20,886 bases of DNA from RUG14300 sp964619685 (GTDB lineage: Bacteria > Bacillota > Clostridia > Christensenellales > CAG-1252). How positions within the stretch are numbered: position 1 is the stretch's first letter; the number at the start of each line of letters is the position of its first letter. The translations under genes were made by a program, and so were the position numbers. Positions 1 to 7,173 of this stretch are shown here, one piece after another. The notes under the pieces are model-generated. The model was given only the letters and a program-made list of their open reading frames with translations. It was not told the DNA's origin and did not search any database. The DNA lies in contig CAZUET010000014.1 in NCBI GenBank assembly GCA_964619685.1, forward strand, positions 1 through 20,886, read 5' to 3'.

Positions 1-237
1 AGGTTATATAATTAATATTTAAAAAATAATCTTGCTTAACTGCCGTTACTAATAATTTAATAGAAAATTACACTTGTTAAGGTTCGGTTAGTTTGTTTTT
101 TGAGCTATTTTTTTTTGCCTTTCGCATAAAAAAAATCAATTCAATGCAGATATTGGAGTTAGATTTTCACATTAAAATAAAAAAAATGCCACTCGATAAA
201 ATGACAAAAAATATGATGAAAATATTTTTAAAGGTGA
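1..237. other. AT-rich stretch without a recognisable gene
   Basis: This lies downstream of the esterase stop codon and runs to the left window edge. It is very AT-rich, with several A and T runs. I see no ORF with a ribosome site, no RNA gene and no convincing terminator hairpin. It may carry a transcript end for the esterase or upstream sequence of a gene beyond the edge. Confidence 0.5.
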
Positions 238-1173
238 TCATTCTCGAATCTTCCGCCTAAAATAAAGCACCGCTTCTTCAAGCGCATCCTGTCCCTTTTC
301 GTTCTTTTGGGAAAGGAAAAAGCAGTGATTGACAGGTAACCTTTCGGATAAAAAATAGTCATTACTTGGCACACCTAATTCGTTAAGACGATCAATTAGA
401 ATCTTACCATGATTAGGGCAAAACTCGTCATATTCGGCGTGTATTAAGAACAACTCGGGATATTCCTTTGAAACAAAATTCATAGGCTCGATCTCGTAAA
501 GCCAATGATACGATGCAACAGTCTGATCGTTCACCTCTTCTAACCCTGTAACGGGCTTACCAACGATTTGACCTACATTTACGCCTAAAAGCGAGGTTTT
601 AAGCGAGCTTACAATATTATATGGACCACAGCCAAAAAGTCCACCCTTAAACTTAAACGGGGGCTTATATGCATTTATTCGTTCGGCTAAATCATTATTC
701 AATGATAAATTTAGCATGCAAATATCAACATATGCCCCTGCACTGTCGCCACAAAGAAATACATTCTCCATATCGAAGTTATATTTATCAGCATTTTCCC
801 ATACCCATTCTAATACCTTAGAGCAATCCACTATCGGTGTAGGGAAAATAATGTTTTTGCCGTCACACAGTCTATAATTGGCATTTATCAAGTATATATC
901 TTCTTCTGCAAGTTTATTGATAAGATAATCGGCAAAACCCTTACGATACTTCTTGTCGCCTGCGACAAATCCACCCCCATGATAATTTATTATCAGAGGA
1001 TGCTTTACGCTCGAATCGAAATGCTTGGCGTATAAATCGAGTTTACCCAACATATGGGTATAATCGTATACGATATCCCTTTCGACTTCCATAGAGCCAA
1101 AAGAAATGGCGTTTTGGTCATTATTAGCAACGGTATCTATAATATCGAATAGTGCCTTAGCAATAATCGACAT
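238..1173 (-). CDS. Alpha/beta hydrolase, family IV (HSL-like) carboxylesterase
   Basis: A 311-residue predicted cytoplasmic serine hydrolase that should cleave small acyl or acetyl esters. The oxyanion-hole motif HGGG is at residues 65-68, the nucleophile elbow GDSAG at 142-146 (Ser144), the acid is probably Asp249 (HAEYDE) and the base His283 (VNHCFF). Order and spacing fit the hormone-sensitive-lipase/acetyl-esterase family, as does the length. No signal peptide is visible. The ATG has a strong AAGGAGG site about 6 nt upstream. It sits 60 nt behind the acyl carrier protein gene, with a hairpin between them, so it may be the last gene of the operon or be expressed at a lower level. Substrate is unknown; removal of an acyl group made or carried by the neighbouring carrier protein is only an inference. 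Confidence 0.88.
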   Translation of the reverse strand: MSIIAKALFDIIDTVANNDQNAISFGSMEVERDIVYDYTHMLGKLDLYAKHFDSSVKHPLIINYHGGGFVAGDKKYRKGFADYLINKLAEEDIYLINANYRLCDGKNIIFPTPIVDCSKVLEWVWENADKYNFDMENVFLCGDSAGAYVDICMLNLSLNNDLAERINAYKPPFKFKGGLFGCGPYNIVSSLKTSLLGVNVGQIVGKPVTGLEEVNDQTVASYHWLYEIEPMNFVSKEYPELFLIHAEYDEFCPNHGKILIDRLNELGVPSNDYFLSERLPVNHCFFLSQKNEKGQDALEEAVLYFRRKIRE

Positions 1174-1201
1174 ATGCCCCTCCTTAACTGTTTATATCTA
1201 A

Positions 1202-1226
1202 AACGGCAATCAAACCGATTGCCGTT
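1202..1226 (-). terminator. Hairpin between the ACP and esterase genes, attenuator or weak terminator
   Basis: There is a perfect 10-bp inverted repeat (AACGGCAATC / GATTGCCGTT) with a 5-nt loop, starting 7 nt after the ACP stop codon on the minus strand. It is followed on that strand only by TTTT (the last two T belong to the stem side) and then AGAT, so the T tract is short. It may partly end ACP transcripts or protect their 3' end and reduce read-through into the esterase. Confidence 0.55.
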
Positions 1227-1233
1227 CAAAAAA

Positions 1234-1467
1234 CTATTTGACCTGTGATTCTACATATGAGATCGCATTACCAACCGTAGTAAGAGTTGGAATGACCTCA
1301 TCATCAATAGAAATATTGAATTGATCTTCGATCTCGATAATGAAATCCATGATATCCAATGAGTCTGCCTTGATGTCTTCTACAAATCTTGTATCATCAT
1401 GAAGTTCGGATACGGGTATATTAAAAGCCTTTGAAATATGATTTTTAATTTTTTCTGATACATTCAT
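1234..1467 (-). CDS. Acyl carrier protein
   Basis: A 77-residue acidic four-helix carrier protein. The phosphopantetheine attachment site is Ser36 in the ADSLD motif (residues 34-38), followed by the typical helix II (IMDFIIEIEDQF) and the conserved helix III region (DDEVIPTLTTVGNAISYV). Length and motif match bacterial AcpP. The ATG has AAGGAG about 8 nt upstream. It lies 59 nt downstream of a phosphopantetheinyl transferase gene, the enzyme class that would convert it from apo to holo form. No fab genes are in the window, so I cannot say whether this is the housekeeping fatty acid ACP or a second, dedicated carrier, and I leave the symbol empty. Confidence 0.93.
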   Translation of the reverse strand: MNVSEKIKNHISKAFNIPVSELHDDTRFVEDIKADSLDIMDFIIEIEDQFNISIDDEVIPTLTTVGNAISYVESQVK

Positions 1468-1500
1468 TTTAATTTTCTCCTTACTATAAAATAATTAGCG

Positions 1501-1514
1501 TATACTAAAGTATA
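1501..1514. promoter_or_regulatory. Palindrome upstream of the ACP gene, possible operator
   Basis: TATACT-aa-AGTATA is a perfect 6-bp inverted repeat in the 59-nt gap between the PPTase stop and the ACP start. On the minus strand it falls just after a TTGCAA that could serve as a -35 element, but no good -10 box follows at standard spacing. It could be an operator or chance in AT-rich sequence. Confidence 0.25.
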
Positions 1515-1526
1515 TTATTGCAAATT

Positions 1527-2030
1527 CTACTTTGTCTGTATATCGGAAATAAACTCTACATCTCCCGAATGATCGGCTACTGTAACGATATAATCATCAA
1601 ATTTATATGAAGTAAAATAGATGGTATTACCGTCATCTGTAATCATCGTATCTGCGGAGTGATCCATTCCTAATACTTCCTTAGAAATGCCCTTTTCGTA
1701 CAATTTACCGTATGCTTCCTTTCTTGTCCAAGATAAATAAAAAGCATTGTAATCGTCTTTTTCTACCGTTTCACCGAAATATTTTGATGCGATTTTAAAG
1801 ACTGTCGGTTTTGGATCTATCCTCTCGATATCTACACCAACAGGTGAATCGGATACCGCTATAGTCAGATACTTACGCTTATGTGAAATGGAGACCTTAC
1901 CGTCTACACCCTTTAAAAAAGGAGCTCCTGATTTTTTCTTACCTATGGACACAGGTATACCGAGGCATTCGCTCAACTTATGATCCACATCGGTCTGTGC
2001 GTTTACAATAAATACTTTTGTTTTTGCCAT
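1527..2030 (-). CDS. 4'-phosphopantetheinyl transferase superfamily protein (Sfp-like)
   Basis: A 167-residue enzyme predicted to move 4'-phosphopantetheine from coenzyme A to the serine of a carrier protein. Visible family motifs are SISH at 47-50, the Mg2+-binding VGVDIERI at 64-71 (Asp67, Glu69) and the W-x-x-KEA signature at 101-106 (Lys104, Glu105) followed by the GIS segment. It is shorter than Sfp (about 224 residues), nearer one compact pseudo-dimeric core. It is encoded directly before the ACP gene, which makes that ACP the obvious substrate. The ATG is 18 nt after the upstream gene's stop and has no clear Shine-Dalgarno sequence, so expression may rely on coupling. It resembles Sfp more than the shorter trimeric AcpS. 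Confidence 0.85.
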   Translation of the reverse strand: MAKTKVFIVNAQTDVDHKLSECLGIPVSIGKKKSGAPFLKGVDGKVSISHKRKYLTIAVSDSPVGVDIERIDPKPTVFKIASKYFGETVEKDDYNAFYLSWTRKEAYGKLYEKGISKEVLGMDHSADTMITDDGNTIYFTSYKFDDYIVTVADHSGDVEFISDIQTK

Positions 2031-2048
2031 ATATCTATTTTGATACTT

Positions 2049-2534
2049 TTATTCTAAATTGTCAATACTGTTTTCGGAATTATTTTCAATATTGTCAACT
2101 CTTTCTTCCAATTTTTCGTCATTTTCGTCATTCACATGGCGAGACATTACTATTCCGTTAATTAATGTTGATAAAATTGCCACACCGAGATCGACTGCAA
2201 GCAGTACATAAAACTCGACAAAAGCTTCAATCTTAAACTTCAAAATGAGCATGACTATATTGAACACAAATAATATTGCACCCTCTAAGCCTATAAGTGT
2301 AGGCAATGGTGTAAACATTTTTTCTCTGCGTTTGATGCCCTCCGGATCAAGAGGCTCATACTCTTTTTTCTCATCGTTATCTTCGTTTTCACCTTCGGCA
2401 ATTGCCTTTTGTTCTGCTTCGACATCAGCCTTAGCAGACTTTACATATATACCGAAAAGGGAAAGTCCTAAGAAGAACACAAAAACACCGAGAAGTATTC
2501 CTATAATCGCTATTACTACATATGCTATGAACAT
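2049..2534 (-). CDS. Small membrane protein with acidic linker, unknown function
   Basis: I do not recognise this 161-residue protein. It has a hydrophobic segment at about 1-31, a charged Glu-rich linker at 32-75, two further hydrophobic segments at about 79-100 and 105-131, and an acidic tail (132-161) with heptad-like spacing that could form a short coiled coil. No enzymatic motif is visible. Its ATG overlaps the dnaB stop by one base (TAATG), and a strong GGAGG sits 9 nt upstream inside the end of dnaB, so the two are translationally coupled. The position between dnaB and the PPTase suggests it shares a transcript with both. A role in membrane tethering or lipid-related work is guesswork. 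Confidence 0.75.
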   Translation of the reverse strand: MFIAYVVIAIIGILLGVFVFFLGLSLFGIYVKSAKADVEAEQKAIAEGENEDNDEKKEYEPLDPEGIKRREKMFTPLPTLIGLEGAILFVFNIVMLILKFKIEAFVEFYVLLAVDLGVAILSTLINGIVMSRHVNDENDEKLEERVDNIENNSENSIDNLE

Positions 2535-4198
2535 TATTCGTCACCTCCAACAGGTTTTTCATCTTCACTGATCTCCAATCCGCCTGCTTCCACAGTATTC
2601 ACCTCAAAGGGTGGTTTATCGTCTTCTACACTAATAACGCCACCGTCTGTTATGGTCGACTCTGCGTTCATTTTGGGTGCTTCTTCCACCGTTATACTTG
2701 AATTCGCTGTAGCCGACTGTTCTGCGGGGTTTGGTTGCTCGGCGGGCGTATTTGCAGCATAGGTTACAGGTGTAGGCGTTGCATCGCCTACCTTTATAGT
2801 CTTTCCGCCTACCATTTGCTGACCGTTCGCTCCGTATGTAACGATATGATTCAAAACATCTTCATCCTGCGGTTCAAACTCAAAGTACGGTCCGTTCCAT
2901 TTAAATGCAAGCGAGGTTTGACGACCGTTACGATACTTAGCCACTATAAGCTCAATAATTTCATTATCTTTGTCTTGATCCTTTTCCTTATAGAGCATCA
3001 AAACGATATCGGCGTCCTGCTCGATAGATCCCGAGTCTCTAAGGTCGTGTAGCTGCGGTTTTTCCTTTCTTTGCTCACTGCCACGAGATAACTGACTAAG
3101 TAGAATTACAGGCACATCGAGTTCCTTAGCCAAAACCTTGATGCGTCTACTCATTGTAGAAACCTCTTGTTGACGGCTTTCCTTAGCCATATCCGACGGC
3201 AATTCCATCAACTGTAGGTAGTCTATGATCAATAGATCAAGACTTCCATGCTCTATCTTGAACTGTTTACACTTACTAAACAGCTGCATAGGATTTGAAT
3301 TGGTGCTTTGGTCAATATAAATACCGCTCTCAGCCAAAACACGCCCTGCCGAACGAATCTTGACATAATCCGACATTTCAAGATTATTTTTGGTAAGCTT
3401 ATCGTTTTCAAGCTTACCTATATTACACAACATTCTCGTAACTAACTGCTTGTCCGACATTTCGAGAGAGAATATGAGTATATTCTTTTTATTCTTACCC
3501 TTATATGCAGGATTATTGGCAATATTACATACGATATTCATTGCAAAGGCAGTCTTACCGATACCGGGACGGGCTGCAAGTAGAATAACGTCCGAGCGTT
3601 TTAAACCATTGAAATGGAAATCCATATTTCTAAATCCCGTTTCAAGACCTTTTTTCTTACCATTAACGGCTTCATCCTGAATATCATTGATAACTTGAGG
3701 TACTATATCCGCTACTGCAACCAATGTACTACCTACATTCTGCTTAGATACATCCAAAACATATTGCTGTGCTCTTTCAAGACATGCTTCTGCATCTGTG
3801 GATGTATAGACATCATCCGCTATCTTATTACTAACATCAAGAAGCTGTCTAAGAAGGGTATTCTTTTTAAGAATATCTATATATGTTTCATATCCCGATG
3901 TAGAAAGCAAAAAGTCGGTAAGACTTATCAAATAATCAAGATCAACATCATCGGTGGAAACTCCCAATGTAGGTAATATATCTGAAACAGATATTACATC
4001 GATAGCTACGCCTTGAGCCTCAAGCGTCTGCATCGCTTTGAAAATGTATTTATGCTTTTGTTCCAAAAAATCAGCTTCACATAATCGCCCTAAGCATATT
4101 TGAACTACATGCCTATCCAAAAGCAAGCATGCAAGCATGCTCTTTTCGGCATCAATATTAGACGGATATCTTTTTATTCTCTTCTCTGCCTTTGCCAT
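2534..4198 (-). CDS. dnaB: Replicative DNA helicase DnaB with extended acidic C-terminus
   Basis: A 554-residue hexameric 5'-3' helicase that unwinds DNA at the fork and recruits primase. The N-terminal DnaB domain covers about 10-115 (PSNIDAEKSMLACLL), then a linker, then the RecA-like motor: Walker A ARPGIGKT at 209-216, Walker B LLIIDYLQL at 322-330, the sensor segment VILLSQLSR at 364-372, and the arginine-finger region KYRNGRQ at 421-427. The conserved fold ends near residue 445. About 110 further residues are rich in Pro, Thr, Ala, Glu and Asp, without the hydrophobic pattern of a fold; most bacterial DnaB proteins end at 440-470. No intein is present. It starts 14 nt after the lipoprotein gene with an AGGGA-like ribosome site. 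The usual neighbour rplI is absent. Confidence 0.96.
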   Translation of the reverse strand: MAKAEKRIKRYPSNIDAEKSMLACLLLDRHVVQICLGRLCEADFLEQKHKYIFKAMQTLEAQGVAIDVISVSDILPTLGVSTDDVDLDYLISLTDFLLSTSGYETYIDILKKNTLLRQLLDVSNKIADDVYTSTDAEACLERAQQYVLDVSKQNVGSTLVAVADIVPQVINDIQDEAVNGKKKGLETGFRNMDFHFNGLKRSDVILLAARPGIGKTAFAMNIVCNIANNPAYKGKNKKNILIFSLEMSDKQLVTRMLCNIGKLENDKLTKNNLEMSDYVKIRSAGRVLAESGIYIDQSTNSNPMQLFSKCKQFKIEHGSLDLLIIDYLQLMELPSDMAKESRQQEVSTMSRRIKVLAKELDVPVILLSQLSRGSEQRKEKPQLHDLRDSGSIEQDADIVLMLYKEKDQDKDNEIIELIVAKYRNGRQTSLAFKWNGPYFEFEPQDEDVLNHIVTYGANGQQMVGGKTIKVGDATPTPVTYAANTPAEQPNPAEQSATANSSITVEEAPKMNAESTITDGGVISVEDDKPPFEVNTVEAGGLEISEDEKPVGGDE

Positions 4199-4212
4199 AA
4201 TTATCCCTACAA

Positions 4213-5229
4213 TTAATTAATATTTATATCGTCATCATTTGAAATATCTACCGAATCTACCTCTGTCGTTTTAGAATCGGCTGATGATTCCACTTTATTT
4301 TTATCTTTCTTTTCCTTTTTATTACCTGATTTAGATTTTACAAATATAATAGTAAATCCAACCACTACAACGATAATTCCTGCCGCTATCGAAATTAATT
4401 CCCATATCCAAACATTAGGCGACATTTGAGAAACCTTAATTTCGTTTTTACCCATTGAGTCGAGTTTCCAAGTATATACCTTTTGCTTACCAAGGTCAAC
4501 ACTTATTTCTTCGACAGAATCGGCGTTTATTCCCTTAACCGATTCGTACACATGCGAAAAATCAAAATAGATGTCGAGCAATGCAAGATCATAACCTTCT
4601 ATCTTCATTGCTTCATAAGCAACATTGGCAAGGGCATCCCTATGATCTGATGACTCTCTAAGAGTATTTACAAATTCACGGGTAGAATTCTCCACGGTAG
4701 TGATATCATTGATACAGTCAACAGGAACACCAGCATCCTTTCCGTGTTGCTTGAGATATTGTACTGCGTTTTCACCTATTTCGGGTCTACCGTATGATAA
4801 ATAAGATAATGCATATGATGCAAAATCAGCCTTATCTATATCCAAAAGCGTGCTTTCATAGTGTAAAAGCATTCCATTATCTATCGGCTCTAACGGTTCG
4901 TCTACCTCGTCACCTGTAATCCCCATAGCGATATAGTAATCGGTTTGAGACTCATAATACATTCGGAAGGTCAATTCATTATCAAAATCGCCGCTTACCA
5001 CATATTCGGAATTGTCATTGACAGAAGCAAGATATGATAGATAAGCCCCTGTCATTTGATATTCGTTAAGACCTACCTCTGCATTATCAAAAATGACAGA
5101 ATAATCAACAACTCTCTCTCCACCTGTGGATATAGTCACAGAATAGCGAATGGTTGCACATCCGCTAAGTGACAGTACAAGGATGATCAATAATGCTATA
5201 ACCAGTACCTTTTTCATCTTTTTAGTCAA
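4213..5229 (-). CDS. Lipoprotein with C-terminal membrane anchor, unknown function
   Basis: A 338-residue predicted surface protein. A lipoprotein signal peptide ends in the lipobox LSGC, with Cys24 as the lipidated residue when counted from the TTG start. The extracellular part is about 250 residues, followed by a transmembrane helix at about 274-297 and a 41-residue, very charged cytoplasmic tail (Lys-rich, then Asp/Ser-rich). Lipid at one end and a helix at the other would hold both ends to the membrane. The overall plan recalls LppM/DUF3153-type proteins, but I do not claim homology. The start is uncertain: TTG at 5229 overlaps pepF by 8 bp and has AAGGA 11 nt upstream; ATG at 5217 lies just past the pepF stop but lacks a ribosome site. 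Coupling to pepF is likely either way. Confidence 0.8.
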   Translation of the reverse strand: MTKKMKKVLVIALLIILVLSLSGCATIRYSVTISTGGERVVDYSVIFDNAEVGLNEYQMTGAYLSYLASVNDNSEYVVSGDFDNELTFRMYYESQTDYYIAMGITGDEVDEPLEPIDNGMLLHYESTLLDIDKADFASYALSYLSYGRPEIGENAVQYLKQHGKDAGVPVDCINDITTVENSTREFVNTLRESSDHRDALANVAYEAMKIEGYDLALLDIYFDFSHVYESVKGINADSVEEISVDLGKQKVYTWKLDSMGKNEIKVSQMSPNVWIWELISIAAGIIVVVVGFTIIFVKSKSGNKKEKKDKNKVESSADSKTTEVDSVDISNDDDININ

Positions 5230-7000
5230 GATCTTTCAATTCCTTAAAGGTGTCTCTAAATAGGTCAAATGCCTTTTCAAAAGGCTCCTTGGTGGTAAGA
5301 TCTACACCTGCAAGCTTCAATATATCCAATGGATACATGCTACCGCCGGCAGATAAGAATTTCTTATAATTTTCTACTGCATTCTCTTTACCGCTCAAAA
5401 TATCAGATGCAATAGCACATGCCGAAATCAAGCCTGTAGAGTATTTATAAACATAGAATGCATTATAGAAGTGAGGAATTCTTGCCCATTCATACTTGAG
5501 CATAGGTGTCAAGAAGTCTTCACCGTTAATCTTTACATTTATCTTTTCATAAATATCGCATAAAAGCTCAGCACTTAATCCACCACCGTTTTCTACAACC
5601 TCGTGAGCTTCTCTTTCAAACTCAGAGAACATTGCTTGACGGAATACCGTGGATTTGAACATATTGAGTAGATATGTCAATAAATACTTTTTACGTTCAC
5701 CTGATGAGGTCTTAAGTAAATGCTTGATAAGAAGCATTTCGTTAACCGTGCTTGCAATCTCTGCAACAAAAATGGTATAGTTAGCAGAATTATATGCCAA
5801 TGCATTGTTACTGAAATAAGAATGCATACTATGTCCCAATTCGTGAGCAATGGTGAAGGTCTCATTCAACGTGCCGTTAAAGTTAAGCAATATATATGCA
5901 GGGTGACCGTATACGCACCAGCTATATCCGCCACTTCTCTTTCCCTTTGTTTCATAAACATCAATCCATCTTTCACGACGAGCCTTTTTGAGTAATTCAA
6001 TATAATCCTCGCCCATTGGCGCCAATCCTTCTAAAACGATCTCAAATGCATCATCAAATGCAATCTCGCTATCGTCTGTATCCACAATGGGTACATAGCT
6101 ATCATATGCATGATGCTTATCTAATCCCATCTTTTCGCCACGATACTTGAAATACTCTTTTAAATCGGCAGAAGCCTTAACAACACTTTCGATAAGATTA
6201 TCGTAAACCGATCTTGGAATATTATCAATATAAAGAGCTTTATCAAGGCATGAATCAAAGCCCCTTGCTTTTGCAAGAAAAACATCTGTCATAACACTGC
6301 CCGAATAATTGGTAGCAATGGTATTAATCATATTCTTATATGCCTCGAACATGGAATTATGAGCATCCTCACGAACTTTTCTGTCTTTTGATTGTAATAA
6401 AGCACCGTATGCACCGTGCGACATTGTAACTTCTTCGCCGTCTACTACTACAGGTTTCCATTTAATATCTGCATTATCAAATCTTGCAAAAATATCGCTG
6501 AATGTACCAAATACATTTTCTGCCTTCGCAATCAAATCCTCTTCCTTTTCGGATAAAACCATATCCTTTTGACGGGCATATTCTATAAGTGTAAAAGAAT
6601 AATCCTTATACTCGGGTTGTTTAGACAACTCTATAAGCTGATCCTCGGAATATGCTGAAATTATCTCTGGATTTTGGAAACTGATAGTCGATGCATAGTC
6701 TGTACCTGCCATACTGACCGATGCGACCATTTGCTGATATTTACTTATTCTCAGATCCTCGTGACTCTTCATATGTGCATATACTGCAAGAGTCTGTAAT
6801 TCAAGAGAAATTTTATCGTTAAGCATCAAATACTCCAATAAAATTTTGGGATCTGATAGTTTACCCTTATATGCGGAAAGAGATGCAAATTCCTTACGCA
6901 CCGCATCAAGCCTCGGTTGCCATTCATTCTCATCTTCTACAAGCAATGTTAGGTCCCATTTATACTTATCGGGAATATCGTGTCTGTCATTGTAATTCAT
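5222..7000 (-). CDS. pepF: Oligoendopeptidase F, M3 zinc metallopeptidase
   Basis: A 592-residue cytosolic metallopeptidase that cuts short oligopeptides, usually in protein turnover or peptide nutrition. The zinc motif HELGH is at about residues 376-380, and the third ligand is probably Glu404 in FVAEIAST, at the M3-family spacing. The segment with RSGGYSWCVYGHPAYILLNF just before the motif is typical of PepF, as is the total length (about 600). I chose ATG at 7000, not the TTG six bases upstream at 7006, because AAGGAG lies 9 nt from the ATG but only 3 nt from the TTG. It is the first gene of a minus-strand run reaching at least to the ACP gene, and its own promoter lies at 7034-7063. Confidence 0.95.
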   Translation of the reverse strand: MNYNDRHDIPDKYKWDLTLLVEDENEWQPRLDAVRKEFASLSAYKGKLSDPKILLEYLMLNDKISLELQTLAVYAHMKSHEDLRISKYQQMVASVSMAGTDYASTISFQNPEIISAYSEDQLIELSKQPEYKDYSFTLIEYARQKDMVLSEKEEDLIAKAENVFGTFSDIFARFDNADIKWKPVVVDGEEVTMSHGAYGALLQSKDRKVREDAHNSMFEAYKNMINTIATNYSGSVMTDVFLAKARGFDSCLDKALYIDNIPRSVYDNLIESVVKASADLKEYFKYRGEKMGLDKHHAYDSYVPIVDTDDSEIAFDDAFEIVLEGLAPMGEDYIELLKKARRERWIDVYETKGKRSGGYSWCVYGHPAYILLNFNGTLNETFTIAHELGHSMHSYFSNNALAYNSANYTIFVAEIASTVNEMLLIKHLLKTSSGERKKYLLTYLLNMFKSTVFRQAMFSEFEREAHEVVENGGGLSAELLCDIYEKINVKINGEDFLTPMLKYEWARIPHFYNAFYVYKYSTGLISACAIASDILSGKENAVENYKKFLSAGGSMYPLDILKLAGVDLTTKEPFEKAFDLFRDTFKELKDLD

Positions 7001-7033
7001 AAACAACTACTCCTTAATTTATTATCTAAGCAT

Positions 7034-7063
7034 ATTATACTATAAAAGTAAGGTAAATTTCAA
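7034..7063 (-). promoter_or_regulatory. Sigma-A type promoter for pepF and the dnaB run
   Basis: On the minus strand TTGAAA (7063-7058) and TATAAT (7039-7034) are separated by 18 bp, placing the transcription start roughly 20 nt before the pepF ribosome site. It is the only strong promoter I see ahead of the seven-gene run. Confidence 0.65.
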
Positions 7064-7113
7064 CAATCAATTCAAACTTTTGGTATTAATAAGCCTTTTT
7101 TTTGATTAAATTC

Positions 7114-7125
7114 GCATAATTATGC
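7114..7125. promoter_or_regulatory. 12-bp perfect palindrome in the gap between PfoR-like gene and pepF
   Basis: GCATAATTATGC lies about 50 nt upstream of the pepF -35 box and about 50 nt after the PfoR-like stop. It has no loop and no clean T tract after it on the minus strand, so it is a poor terminator. It could be a regulator site for the pepF promoter or chance. Confidence 0.25.
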
Positions 7126-7173
7126 ACACTTTTTCCAAAAATACTTGAAAAACCTCATACAATTAAGCGTGTT

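Noticed and set aside
2534..4198. Intein in DnaB, a common intein host
   Set aside because: The helicase motifs run without interruption and the extra length is at the C-terminus, without splicing motifs.
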